A DNA stretch of 64,000 nucleotides from Natronoarchaeum rubrum (GTDB taxonomy: Archaea; Halobacteriota; Halobacteria; Halobacteriales; Natronoarchaeaceae): contig NZ_JANHDP010000009.1 in NCBI RefSeq assembly GCF_024494695.1, positions 1-64,000 of the forward strand, written 5' to 3'. Both the position numbers and the translations under genes were made by a program. Position 1 is the first letter of the stretch; every line of letters starts with the position of its first letter. The notes below the pieces were generated by a model. It saw only the letters and a program-made list of their open reading frames with translations, did no database searches and was not told the DNA's origin. Positions 7,643 to 15,946 of the stretch are shown one piece after another.

Positions 7643-8426
7643 CGAGAACCGCTTCGCCGGGCTGAGCGACGCCGTCGACGAGGACGAGGAGAGTACCGAC
7701 CAGCCGGAGAGCGGCGAGACTGCGAGTGAGGTGGGCCCAGACGGTGACGCCAGTACAAACGGCGACGGGGACGTGAACAGTGCAGAAAGTTCAGACATTG
7801 TGGACAGTTCGGACATTGTAAACCTTCCAGAAAGCTCGGACGGTGCAGACACTGTAGAATGCTCAGATGGTGAGAGTGACGGAAGCAGCCCGGATAGCAC
7901 GGACGATATCGGGGAGCAAGCCGCTACGCCGGCAGACGACGAGAGTCAAGATATGAACAGTTCAGACACTGCGGACGGCGCGGGAGCATCGGGAACGACG
8001 GATATCGGGAGCGAGGAGGAAAGTGCGAACAGTGCGGACAGTTCAAACATTGTAGAAAGTGCAGACATTGCAGACAGTGTGGACATTGCGGACAGTAGAG
8101 ACATTCCTGAGAGTGGAGACAGTTCGGACATTCCGAACAGTGTCGACGCCGAGGGGGAGACCGAACCGTCGGACGACGAGCCCGCCCCGTCGATCGCGGG
8201 CTCGGCGTTCGGCTTCGACGACACCGAACAGCACTCGGTGTACGTCCGCCCGGATGCCTGGCAACAGTTTGAGGACGCCGAGGCGCTCGTCGACGCTCGA
8301 CTACGAGCCGAGCATGACGTCCGGGACCTGACCGGGCGGGAGTTCCACGACACCGTGCTGCGGGTAGCCAGCGATCACGAGGACGAGCTGGTTGAGGCGA
8401 TTCTGGCGGCGCGGAAGGAGGACTAG
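7635..8426 (+). CDS. ParA-partner protein with iteron-encoded repeat region
   Basis: This 263-residue protein is co-translated with parA (start overlaps the parA stop by 8 bases), the position of a ParB-type adaptor, but I see no ParB motifs. Residues 1-50 are acidic. About 47-170 is low-complexity and built of tripeptides such as D-I-V and D-S-S, each encoded by one 9-bp DNA iteron. About 190-263 is a conserved-looking globular domain (FGFDDTEQHSVYVRPDAWQQFEDAEALVDARL ending EAILAARKED), probably the DNA-binding or ParA-interacting part. The repeat region uses ATT for Ile and GTA for Val, which are avoided in flanking genes. That suggests selection on the DNA itself. Confidence 0.8.
   Translation: MPDENRFAGLSDAVDEDEESTDQPESGETASEVGPDGDASTNGDGDVNSAESSDIVDSSDIVNLPESSDGADTVECSDGESDGSSPDSTDDIGEQAATPADDESQDMNSSDTADGAGASGTTDIGSEEESANSADSSNIVESADIADSVDIADSRDIPESGDSSDIPNSVDAEGETEPSDDEPAPSIAGSAFGFDDTEQHSVYVRPDAWQQFEDAEALVDARLRAEHDVRDLTGREFHDTVLRVASDHEDELVEAILAARKED
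7777..8145 (+). repeat. 9-bp iteron clusters inside the ParA-partner gene
   Basis: Three blocks are phased at 9 bases: 7777-7875 (11 units), 7957-7983 (3 units) and 8029-8145 (13 units). Typical units are ACAGTTCGG, ACATTGTAA, ACATTGCAG and ACAGTGTGG. The best copies alternate at 18 bases (7795, 7813, 7849; 8047, 8065, 8083, 8101). They match the non-coding iterons before parA. Confidence 0.75.
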
Positions 8427-8515
8427 GGACGGCGCTCTGTTCTTCGGTGGATTCAGAGACAGTGCGTTTCGTGTGCTTTTGCTGGCGGAGACACACCGCG
8501 TTTCCGATGGGTGTG
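8427..8515. other. Short gap with one origin-box-like repeat
   Basis: It separates the convergent ParA-partner and orc genes. An inverted origin-box copy, ACACCGCGTTTCCGATGGG, lies at 8493-8511. Confidence 0.6.
8493..8511 (-). repeat. Origin-recognition-box-like repeat
   Basis: Read on the minus strand: CCCATCGGAAACGCGGTGT. It is one of six copies flanking the orc pseudogene. Confidence 0.6.
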
Positions 8516-9709
8516 TTACACCGTATCAATCAAGACATCGTGAACGGTTTCTGGATCTTCAAGCAATCGGTGAGACACGAACTTACCTTCGGAGCCGCCC
8601 ATCTCTCGGGTCTGTTCGATGATGTCGAGAAACGCGTGTTCTTTCAGTAGGTCTCGAACACGGCGCTGCGAGAGCGAGTCAGAGGCGTGTTCAGAACAAA
8701 CTTCCTCGTACATATCGTAGATTCTCGACGTTCGGAATTCGTCTTTCCGGTCGGAGTTGAGCGAAAGGAGCGTAAGCGCCTGTAGCGCGTACCGCGAATG
8801 AGGAGTCGCACCGCGGATCAACTCACGGAAGCGGTCTGTTTCCGCGTGGTCTCGCGCTTCGTTTACGAACCCTTCCTTGACTGATGTGACGCCCCGGCTT
8901 TGTGCAATCTCGCCGGCGTAGCGAAGCATATCGATCGCCTTCCGTGCATCGCCGTGTTCCTGAGCAGCGAGCGCTGCCGCTCGCGGGATCACGCCCGATT
9001 CGAGAACCTCCTCCCGGAAAGCATCAGCCCGAGCGTTCAGTATCTCTCGAAGCTGATTGGCGTCGTACGGTGGGAAGACGAACTCCCGCTCGCAAAGGCT
9101 CGACTTTACGCGCTCATCCATCCGAGATTTGTATTTGATCTTGTTACTGATTCCGATGACGCCAATCTTCGACTGTTCGATCTTCCCGGCCTCGCCAGCC
9201 CGCGAGAGTTACATCAGCACGGAGTCCGAATCGAGAATATCGATCTCGTCGAGGATGACGATCGCGACGTCGAGGCGATCGTCCAGAATTCGCCAGAGTC
9301 GGTTGTAGTACGACGACGTACTGATGCCCTTCTCCGGAACGGTGATACCGGTCTCGTCGCTGTCGTTGAACGACTTCGCGAGGGCGCGCACGGTCTGTGT
9401 CTCGGTCGGGTCCTGCGAGCAGTCGATGTATGCGTACTCGACGTCGATACCCCTCTCGTCTGCGAGTTCCACTGCCGTTCGCGAGACGTGTTTGGCACAG
9501 AGCGACTTCCCGGTCCCCGTCTTGCCGTATATCAGGACGTTGCTCGGTGACTGACCGAACAGCGCCGGGTTCGTCGCGTTCGCGAGGTCCTCAATCTCCT
9601 CGTCACGGCCGACGATCCGGTCGTTGCGTGGAAGGTGGTTGATCTCCAGCAGCTCCTTGTTCGAAAAGATCGGGTCCTCTTGCTGGAAGAAGTCCTCTGT
9701 GTCAGCCAT
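8516..9709 (-). pseudogene. orc: Orc1/Cdc6 initiator gene broken by an in-frame TAA
   Basis: The frame encodes an Orc1/Cdc6 replication initiator of about 397 residues: start MADTEDFFQQEDPIFSNKELL, Walker A YGKTGTGKS (about 65), Walker B VAIVILDEIDIL (about 155), the C-terminal AAA+ part (DERVKSSLCEREFVFPPYDANQLREIL) and a winged-helix C-terminus. Codon 167 is TAA (9209-9211), reading VLM-stop-LSRAGEAGK. Orc proteins normally have VLYQLSRA there, so CAA to TAA with an adjacent Tyr to Met change is likely. The frame is otherwise open on both sides with no frameshift, so decay is recent, or the stop is a sequencing error. Upstream are origin-recognition-box-like repeats. Confidence 0.88.
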
Positions 9710-9715
9710 CCGTTG

Positions 9716-9733
9716 ACACCTCGTTTCCGATGG
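9716..9733 (-). repeat. Origin-recognition-box-like repeat
   Basis: Read on the minus strand: CCATCGGAAACGAGGTGT. It lies 6 bases before the orc start codon and faces the copy at 9781. Confidence 0.65.
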
Positions 9734-9780
9734 TCGGTGTATAATACCGACAGTACAATAGTTGAAACGCAGGTACGGAA

Positions 9781-9797
9781 CCATCGGAAACGAGGTG
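9781..9797 (+). repeat. Origin-recognition-box-like repeat
   Basis: CCATCGGAAACGAGGTG, inverted with respect to the copy at 9716-9733 across 47 AT-rich bases. Confidence 0.65.
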
Positions 9798-10036
9798 CCG
9801 CTACTGTTCTCTTTCCCGATACGGTTCTTCAGTGGTAGTTACGAACGACAAAAATAACGGCCCCGCGTAGCGGTTCTCGTGGATCTGAGGCGATCAAGTC
9901 GCCTCTCTTATCTGATCCACGATTCACTTATTGGAATCTAATGCTATGAGCCATATTAAATCTATGTCAGACGCATATCATCGAGGTGCAGTTTTCCACC
10001 CGATTTAGACAGAATACGTGCTAGGTCAAGCTGATT

Positions 10037-10055
10037 CCCATCGGAAACGAGGTGT
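10037..10055 (+). repeat. Origin-recognition-box-like repeat
   Basis: CCCATCGGAAACGAGGTGT, identical in its core to the copies at 9716 and 9781. Confidence 0.65.
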
Positions 10056-10096
10056 CTCTGTCTGATCTCTGACGACCGACGTGCTTCAGTCGCGTC

Positions 10097-10150
10097 TCCA
10101 TCGGAAACCCGGTGTGTCTCTCCAAAATGACCCATCGGAAACACGGTGTT
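10097..10150 (+). repeat. Two direct origin-box-like repeats
   Basis: TCCATCGGAAACCCGGTGTG (10097-10116) and CCCATCGGAAACACGGTGTT (10131-10150) are in the same orientation, 34 bases apart. Confidence 0.65.
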
Positions 10151-10249
10151 CGTCGCATCGTCTTACTATTGGCCCGCTGTTCGAAGAAGCCGTAGCTCTC
10201 CACCTATCGAGCATCTTTAACACCGTTTCTCTTTACCGGAGATCGACTG

Positions 10250-11419
10250 TCACTCCCCGTCCAGCACGTCCTCAATCCGCTCGCGTCGCTCCACCGCGTT
10301 CTGTTCCCGATAGGCATCGTGGGTCGTCTCGATCGACTCGTGGCGCAGCGTCTCCTGGGCCAGCTCGGCGTCGGCCGCGTACAGCCGATCGCCCAGCGCC
10401 CGGCGGCCGCCGTGTGGTTTGAGGTACTCGCCGTCGACGTCGATACCGGCCGACTCGCAGAGCCGTTGCATCAGATTCCGGGCGCCGTTCTTCGAGAGCG
10501 CCGGCGGCGCGATCTCGTGGTGGCGCAGCAGTTCTGTCGAACCGTGCTCGTCCAGCGCGGCCTCGATCTCCGCCTCGGACCAGCCGCGCTCCTCCAGTCC
10601 GTCTCGCACGGCGCCAGACAGCGACGGCCGGTGACGTGTCGGGAACACCGGCCATTCGTCGGTCGGCGGTGCCAGGACGCGCTGGTACCGGTCAAGCGCG
10701 TCGACGACCTTGTCGGTCAGCGCGACGGACTGGCGTTCGCGGGTCTTTCCTAACACGCGAGCGACGCCGCGGTCGAGGTCGACGTCGGCCCAGCGGAGGC
10801 CGTCGCGGTGTTCGTCCCGCGGGTCGGCGAACACCTCGGCGCCGCGGACGCCGGTGAACGCCAGCACTGCGACGATCGCGCGGTCGCGAAACGGCGTCGG
10901 GTCGAGTTCGTCGCGGTTCGTCGCGTGGCCTTGGCGAGTATCGAGTTCCGCCCGAACGCGCTCGACGAGCGCGTCGAGCAGTGCGTCGCGCGCCTCGGGC
11001 GGCCAGAACTGTCGGTCTCGATTCCCGTGGTACTCCGGCAGGGCGTCCCGAACTCGGTTCGGCCGGGCGGGGTTGGCGTCGAGCCGTTCGTCGTCGACGC
11101 ACCACGAGAGGAACGCGCGCACGATCGTGAAGTACGGTCCGTTGGCGTGGGTCGAAGCCGCCGACAGCGTCTCCTCGGGATCGGACGCCCGACTACGCAG
11201 ATACTGGGCGTAGCGCCGGCAGTCGAGCACCGTCAGCTCCTCCAGATCATCGACGCCTCGCTCCTCGCGGAGGAACGCGACGAACTCTCCCAGCACGAGC
11301 TCGGTGTTCGCCCGGTAGTTGCCCGCGTCGAGCGCGTCCAATCGTGCTCGAACGGCGGTTTCGAGGTCGGTTACCCCGGGGTCATTCCCGCGATCCCCCC
11401 GTTCCTCCGAGTCGTCCAT
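10250..11419 (-). CDS. Tyrosine recombinase / phage-type integrase
   Basis: This 389-residue protein has an N-terminal SAM-like core-binding domain (about 15-130; NTELVLGEFVAFLREERGVDDLEELTVLDCRRYAQYLRSR). A tyrosine-recombinase catalytic domain follows (about 165-385). The catalytic residues are visible: Arg in FTGVRGAEVF, the His/Arg pair in KPHGGRRALG, His in LRHESIETTHDAY and the Tyr nucleophile in DAYREQN. I start at MDDSEERG (11419) because the nine codons before it are Arg-rich and unlike the rest. Such integrases insert haloarchaeal elements or resolve replicon multimers. Next to an origin and ParA it probably belongs to an integrated or former plasmid. No tRNA attachment site is visible beside it. 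Confidence 0.9.
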   Translation of the reverse strand: MDDSEERGDRGNDPGVTDLETAVRARLDALDAGNYRANTELVLGEFVAFLREERGVDDLEELTVLDCRRYAQYLRSRASDPEETLSAASTHANGPYFTIVRAFLSWCVDDERLDANPARPNRVRDALPEYHGNRDRQFWPPEARDALLDALVERVRAELDTRQGHATNRDELDPTPFRDRAIVAVLAFTGVRGAEVFADPRDEHRDGLRWADVDLDRGVARVLGKTRERQSVALTDKVVDALDRYQRVLAPPTDEWPVFPTRHRPSLSGAVRDGLEERGWSEAEIEAALDEHGSTELLRHHEIAPPALSKNGARNLMQRLCESAGIDVDGEYLKPHGGRRALGDRLYAADAELAQETLRHESIETTHDAYREQNAVERRERIEDVLDGE

Positions 11420-11722
11420 GCGCGTCGGCCGACGGCGGCCACCCACTTGTATTTACTGTGTCTTTCTCCTCTAAGACATAGTAACTGCTTATTCATCTCT
11501 TTCGGCTATATCTACTCTCTACAGTCCTGTACTCCGAGCATTGCACTCTATAAACTCCATTTCGATATAGGGATATAGATGCGGTCCAGCGGTCGGATCC
11601 CAGCCGCTGTTTCCTGGATGGAACCCAACGTTAAACGTCGTATAATCGGAACGTGTCGGACCACAGGGGCCGGGTATACGGCTTGTAACTATGGCCTATG
11701 GTCCCGTCGAGCCGAACGTCAC
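11420..11722. other. Intergenic AT-rich stretch
   Basis: Bases 11450-11580 are distinctly AT-rich (TATATCTACTCTCTACAG, GATATAGGGATATAGAT). They probably hold the integrase promoter. No gene is supported. Confidence 0.4.
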
Positions 11723-11872
11723 ATGCCACACTGTGAGAACTGCGGTGGATTCGTCACCCGGAACTTCGTCCGAGTGTTCGGAGACAACCACGACAACGTG
11801 CAGGGGTGCATGGAGTGTTGCGACCGAACTGCGGTCAGAGAAGGCGGCGTCGTCGCGGAACCGACCACTTGA
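11723..11872 (+). CDS. Small zinc-finger protein (DUF7563-like)
   Basis: This 49-residue protein has a Cys-x2-Cys pair at residues 4-7 (HCENCGG) and a second Cys-rich knuckle at 29-33 (GCMECC), the pattern of haloarchaeal zinc-finger microproteins. The middle, FVTRNFVRVFGDNHDNVQGC, and the end, GGVVAEP, match the DUF7563-type proteins I know as small, conserved and of unknown function. The ATG at 11723 gives the compact family form; longer starts add unlike sequence. It stands alone. Confidence 0.8.
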   Translation: MPHCENCGGFVTRNFVRVFGDNHDNVQGCMECCDRTAVREGGVVAEPTT

Positions 11873-12219
11873 GGACCGTTCTTACACAGCTCCGACGTCG
11901 CTGTTCTCCCGATCGTCAGTTTCGCCAGTGCCGTAGCAGGCGGGCGTGCAACCCCAACCGAGCGACGCAGTACCTCGATTTTCTCGCTTAGTGATACTCG
12001 GTCGCGCTCCGCTTTGCGATCTCCGGCTTCGTCGATGGCCGGGACTCGCATTCGTCTCGAATCCGTGAAGACTGGCCGCGAGACTGTGTAGCCCATACTG
12101 TAGCTCCTTCAGATTCTCTCGATCGAATCGTGTCGTTCGACCGGGCTCGTTGCCTCGTTGCGGAAGGTATCACTCCTATGACGACTATAACTATATGTAG
12201 CTATAGGATAGCTCGGCGT
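11873..12219. other. Intergenic, nothing recognised
   Basis: About 350 bases with no credible gene. AT-rich sequence at 12175-12215 (ACTATAACTATATGTAGC) probably carries the promoter of the next gene. Confidence 0.35.
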
Positions 12220-13575
12220 ATGCAATCTAGTAGCAACCACCGCGCCGAAACCGATGGTGAGTTGCGCAAGGAACAGGTAAGCGCTCCGAGCGGGGAGAGC
12301 GATTTTCAGGGACCACGGACTTCCGGTCACGAGAAGCGCGGCGGCCGATCTCCCAGTTTGGGTCGACCGTCGATCACCTCCAGAGCGAAGCAGTTCCTCC
12401 TGAACGGTGCCGGCGCCGCGATCGGAGCGCTCTCCGCGCTTCCGGTTCTCGCGACGCACGTCGCATCCCGGCGCGACACCGCTAACAGCCCCGGACTCGA
12501 CTGGAAGCGATCGTTCGGCGACGCCGACGTCTGCGACGCCGCTGCGGTCGGCGACGGCGGTTACGTGCTCGTCGGCGCCGTCAACGACGGGAGCGACGCC
12601 TGGATCGCGAAGACGGGACCGGAGGGGACCGTCGAGTGGTCCACGCGAGTGGCTTGCGGCGACGGTGTCGACGTCGCCAGGTCGGTGGTTCCGATTTCCG
12701 GCGGGTACGCGTTCGCGGGGACGTCGACGTCGACCGAAGAGAGCGACGTTTTTCTCGTCGCGACGGATCGGCGGGGAACGCGCCGGTGGCGGCGTACGTT
12801 CGGCGGCTCCGAGTTCGATTTCTGCAGGACCCTCGTCGGGACTCGGGACGGCGGGTTCGCAATCGCGGGCAGCACGCAGTCGAACGCCGACGGCGGGCAG
12901 GACATGTGGCTCCTCGAGACCGACGCCGAGGGGCGACTCCTGTGGGAGCGAACCTACGACCGGAGTTTCGGCGACGCGCTCGCGGACGTCGTCGCGATCG
13001 ACGACGGTGACGGATCCGACGGCGGCTACGGACTCGTCGGCACGACCTTCGGCGAGGGCACCGACTGCTGGGTCGCGCGAACGGACGCCGACGGCGACGT
13101 GACCTGGGAACGGACGCTCTCGCGAAGCGACGTCGATGTCGCCAGATCGATCGTGCGCGCGGACGACGGCGGCGTCGCGATCGCCGGCCACACGCTCGTT
13201 GGCGACGACCGGCGGAAGGACGCGTGGCTCGCGAAGTTCGACGCCGGCGGGGCCGTCGAGTGGCAGCGAACGTACGGCGAGGGTCACGACGACCTGGCCG
13301 TCGAACTCGCCCGAACGGACGAGGGCGGGTACGCGCTGCTGGGGACGACGATCACGGCGGGGCGCGAGCGCACGCTCCTCGTGACGACCGACGCAGCGGG
13401 TCGCCGGGAGCGTCTGCGAACTCTCCGCGAGACCGGCTCTCTCCGGGCCGGACTCCCCGGCGCCTCGCCGGGAACGTTCCTGCTGGCAGGCGCTGAAGCG
13501 GGCGGAAACGACGGTCGCAGCGTCGACGGGTGGGCGGCGCGGTACTCTGGCGCCCTCGACGGACCGAGTCCGTAG
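12220..13575 (+). CDS. Repeat beta-propeller-like protein, probably exported
   Basis: This 451-residue protein has a polar N-terminus and a hydrophobic stretch at about 50-75 (FLLNGAGAAIGALSALPVLA), likely a signal or anchor. Seven or so repeats of about 50 residues follow. Each has the form W..TFGG..D.. A..V....DGGY.L.G.T......D.W....D..G...W, as in GGYVLVGAVNDGSDAWIAKTG and GGFAIAGSTQSNADGGQDMW. Such repeats form bladed propellers in haloarchaeal and bacterial surface proteins. No catalytic residues are evident, so an adhesive or binding role is only an inference. I chose MQSSSNHRAE as start because an earlier in-frame Met gives an unlikely basic leader. It precedes the first glycan operon. 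Confidence 0.7.
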   Translation: MQSSSNHRAETDGELRKEQVSAPSGESDFQGPRTSGHEKRGGRSPSLGRPSITSRAKQFLLNGAGAAIGALSALPVLATHVASRRDTANSPGLDWKRSFGDADVCDAAAVGDGGYVLVGAVNDGSDAWIAKTGPEGTVEWSTRVACGDGVDVARSVVPISGGYAFAGTSTSTEESDVFLVATDRRGTRRWRRTFGGSEFDFCRTLVGTRDGGFAIAGSTQSNADGGQDMWLLETDAEGRLLWERTYDRSFGDALADVVAIDDGDGSDGGYGLVGTTFGEGTDCWVARTDADGDVTWERTLSRSDVDVARSIVRADDGGVAIAGHTLVGDDRRKDAWLAKFDAGGAVEWQRTYGEGHDDLAVELARTDEGGYALLGTTITAGRERTLLVTTDAAGRRERLRTLRETGSLRAGLPGASPGTFLLAGAEAGGNDGRSVDGWAARYSGALDGPSP

Positions 13576-13791
13576 CGGGAGGCTCTCAGCATCGGGACGG
13601 TGTTCTTCGCCGTATCTCGGCCGTAACGAACGGAATACTGCCCATAACTAACTGGATCTTCTCTCCGTTAGATCACGAACAGGTGATGGTAATGGGGGAG
13701 CACTCGACGAGTAATCGCAATAAGCGGATTCGTCAGTTCGGCCGCGAACCGGCCCCTCGACAGCGACTGACGCCGCCGACGAGCGGGGACC

Positions 13792-14820
13792 ATGTATAAG
13801 GGCAAGACGATCGGCGTCGTCGTGCCAGCGTACAACGAGGGGAAACTAGTCGGGGACGTCATCAGAACGCTCCCCGAGTTCGTCGACCGCGCGTTCGTGG
13901 TCGACGACTGCTCGACCGACGGCACGTGGCGGGAGATCAGGGAAGCGGCCCGCGACGCGAACGACCGCGTCACCAGGCCGGACCAAGAGAAACTCCACGC
14001 CGACGGCGGCCAGCCGGTGTCCGGGCGCGTCGTTCCGATCCGACACGAGCAAAATCGCGGCGTCGGCGGCGCGATCAAGACCGGCTACCGCAGGGCCCGC
14101 GACGAAGGGCTCGACGTCACGGCCGTGGTGAACGGCGACGGCCAGATGGATCCGGAGATTCTCGACCGAATCATCGATCCGGTCGTCGACGGGGACGCCG
14201 ACTACGCCAAGGGCAACCGGCTCTCGCGGGACGAGCACTGCGAGCAGATGTCGGCGTGGCGGCTGTTCGGCAACGTCCTGCTGACCTTTCTCACGAAGGT
14301 CGTCAGCGGCTACTGGCGGATGTCCGACCCCCAGAACGGGTACACGGCGATCTCCTCGCGCGCGCTGTCGGCGATCGATCTCGACGACCTGCACGACGAC
14401 TACGGGTTCTGCAACGACCTGCTCGTCGCGCTGAACGTCCGCGGGATGCGGGTCACGGACGTCGAGATGGCAGCGAAGTACGGCGACGAGGAGAGCCACA
14501 TCAAATACCGGCGGTTCGTCCCCCGGCTCTCCCGGCTGCTTGCCCGGCGCGCGCTCTGGCGATTCAAAGTGAAGTACGTCGTCACCGACTTTCACCCGCT
14601 GGTGTTGCTGTACGCGCTCGGGGTGATCGGCATCGGCGGCGGGGTGCTGTACGGCGGCTGGTCGGTCGTCGCCGCGACGCCGACGCCGCTCGACGCCCTG
14701 CTCGCGCTGCTGACCGTCCTGCTGAGTAGCCTCTGTCTCACGCTCGCCATGATCTTCGACCGCATCGACAACGCGCCACTCGAGACTGACGCGACCGAAC
14801 AGTTCCACGAGCTAGAATGA
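13792..14820 (+). CDS. GT2 glycosyltransferase with C-terminal membrane helices
   Basis: This 342-residue enzyme has a GT-A fold domain (about 5-240). It shows the nucleotide-binding start IGVVVPAYNEGKLVGDVI, the acidic motifs VVDDCSTDGTW (about 45) and NGDGQMDPEI (about 117), and DPQNGYTAIS. Two membrane segments lie at about 265-320. This is the DPM/DPG-synthase-like subclass, which transfers a sugar to a polyprenyl phosphate or glycan at the inner membrane face. The donor cannot be told from sequence. It opens a four-gene run with wecB, a deacetylase and a PGF-CTERM protein, the last three linked by start/stop overlaps. A close paralogue lies at 48869-49915. Confidence 0.9.
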   Translation: MYKGKTIGVVVPAYNEGKLVGDVIRTLPEFVDRAFVVDDCSTDGTWREIREAARDANDRVTRPDQEKLHADGGQPVSGRVVPIRHEQNRGVGGAIKTGYRRARDEGLDVTAVVNGDGQMDPEILDRIIDPVVDGDADYAKGNRLSRDEHCEQMSAWRLFGNVLLTFLTKVVSGYWRMSDPQNGYTAISSRALSAIDLDDLHDDYGFCNDLLVALNVRGMRVTDVEMAAKYGDEESHIKYRRFVPRLSRLLARRALWRFKVKYVVTDFHPLVLLYALGVIGIGGGVLYGGWSVVAATPTPLDALLALLTVLLSSLCLTLAMIFDRIDNAPLETDATEQFHELE

Positions 14821-14872
14821 TGAACGCGCGACGAGTGAACGACCGAGAACAACGTACCAGCGAACGACAACG

Positions 14873-15946
14873 ATGAACGTGCTATCGATCGTCGGGGCCC
14901 GCCCGCAGTTCGTGAAGGCGGCCGCCGTCTCCCGGCAACTCCGCGAGGACCACGACGAGACGCTGGTCCACACCGGCCAGCACTACGACGCCGAACTCTC
15001 CGACGTGTTCTTCGAGGAGTTGGCGATCCCCGAACCCGACCACAACCTCGGCGTCGGATCCGACACCCACGCCGCCCAGACTGCCGAGATGATGGTCGAA
15101 ATCGAGCGCGTCGTCGCCGACGCCGACCCCGACGTGGTGCTCGTGTACGGCGACACGAACTCCACGCTGGCCGGCGCACTGGTCGCCGCGAAAGAGACCA
15201 CGCCCCTCGCGCACGTCGAGGCCGGGCTGCGATCGGGCGATTTCTCGATGCCCGAGGAGATCAACCGCGTCCTCACGGACCACTGCTCGGACCTGCTGTT
15301 CGCCCCGACCGCTGCGGCCCGGGAGAACCTCGAACACGAGGGGATCGCCGAGGGCGTGTCGGTCCCGGGCGACGTGATGTACGACACGCTGTTGGGAGTC
15401 CGCGACCGCCTCGACGCCGTCGAGACGATTGCTGTCCCTGACGTGGTCGATTCTCTCGACGAGTTCGTCCTCGCGACGGTCCACCGCGCCAAAAATACGG
15501 ACGACCCCGACCGAATCGCGGAGATCGTCGACGGGCTCGCCGACTGCTCGTCTCCGGTCGTCTTCCCGGCACACCCGCGCACGGTCGCGGCCCTTCAGGA
15601 GTTCGACCTGTGGGAGCGCGCGACCGAGGGCATCGAGATCGTCGATCCGGTCGGCTACCTCTCGTTCGTCGGCCTCGTCGAGCGAGCCCGCTGCGTCGCG
15701 ACAGACTCCGGCGGCGTCCAGAAGGAGGCGTTCTACCTGGACACCCCCTGCGTGACGTTGCGGGACACGACCGAGTGGACCGAGACCGTCGACGCCGGCT
15801 GGAACCGGCTCGTCGGCGCCGACGCCGAACGGATCGTCGACGCGGTCGACGCCGCCGGCGACCTGCCGCCCAAGCCGGATCTGTACGGCAACGGCACGGC
15901 CGCCAGCCGAATCGTCCGCACGCTCGAATCGGAGGTCGAGCGATGA
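14873..15946 (+). CDS. wecB: UDP-N-acetylglucosamine 2-epimerase (non-hydrolysing)
   Basis: WecB interconverts UDP-GlcNAc and UDP-ManNAc, or acts on the 3-acetamido uronic analogues (WbpI). This 357-residue protein is full length, with GARPQFVKAAAVSR at the start, YGDTNSTLAGALVA (about 90), HVEAGLRSGDFSMPEEINR (about 112), VPGDVMYD and TDSGGVQKEAFYLDTPCVTLRDTTEWTETVD. In the motif usually read as HRxEN it has HRAKN, so one normally acidic residue is Lys. A small effect on activity is possible. It overlaps the next gene by ATGA. With the DegT/Gfo-Idh/dehydrogenase operon at 43.7 kb it may supply a mannosamine- or diaminouronic-type sugar. Confidence 0.93.
   Translation: MNVLSIVGARPQFVKAAAVSRQLREDHDETLVHTGQHYDAELSDVFFEELAIPEPDHNLGVGSDTHAAQTAEMMVEIERVVADADPDVVLVYGDTNSTLAGALVAAKETTPLAHVEAGLRSGDFSMPEEINRVLTDHCSDLLFAPTAAARENLEHEGIAEGVSVPGDVMYDTLLGVRDRLDAVETIAVPDVVDSLDEFVLATVHRAKNTDDPDRIAEIVDGLADCSSPVVFPAHPRTVAALQEFDLWERATEGIEIVDPVGYLSFVGLVERARCVATDSGGVQKEAFYLDTPCVTLRDTTEWTETVDAGWNRLVGADAERIVDAVDAAGDLPPKPDLYGNGTAASRIVRTLESEVER

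Larger units (their letters stand above)
9710..10249. other. Putative replication origin next to orc pseudogene
   Basis: This gene-free region holds five ORB-like boxes with the core CATCGGAAACNNGGTGT (9716, 9781, 10037, 10097, 10131). Between the inner boxes lies an AT-rich segment (about 9850-10030). Inverted boxes around an AT-rich unwinding region beside an orc gene are the standard archaeal origin layout. Activity would need an Orc protein supplied from elsewhere, since the local gene is interrupted. Confidence 0.7.

Noticed and set aside
12995..13575. Possible CRISPR-like repetition in the propeller gene
   Set aside because: Similarity between units is at protein level with variable DNA and no spacers; no CRISPR array is seen anywhere in the window.
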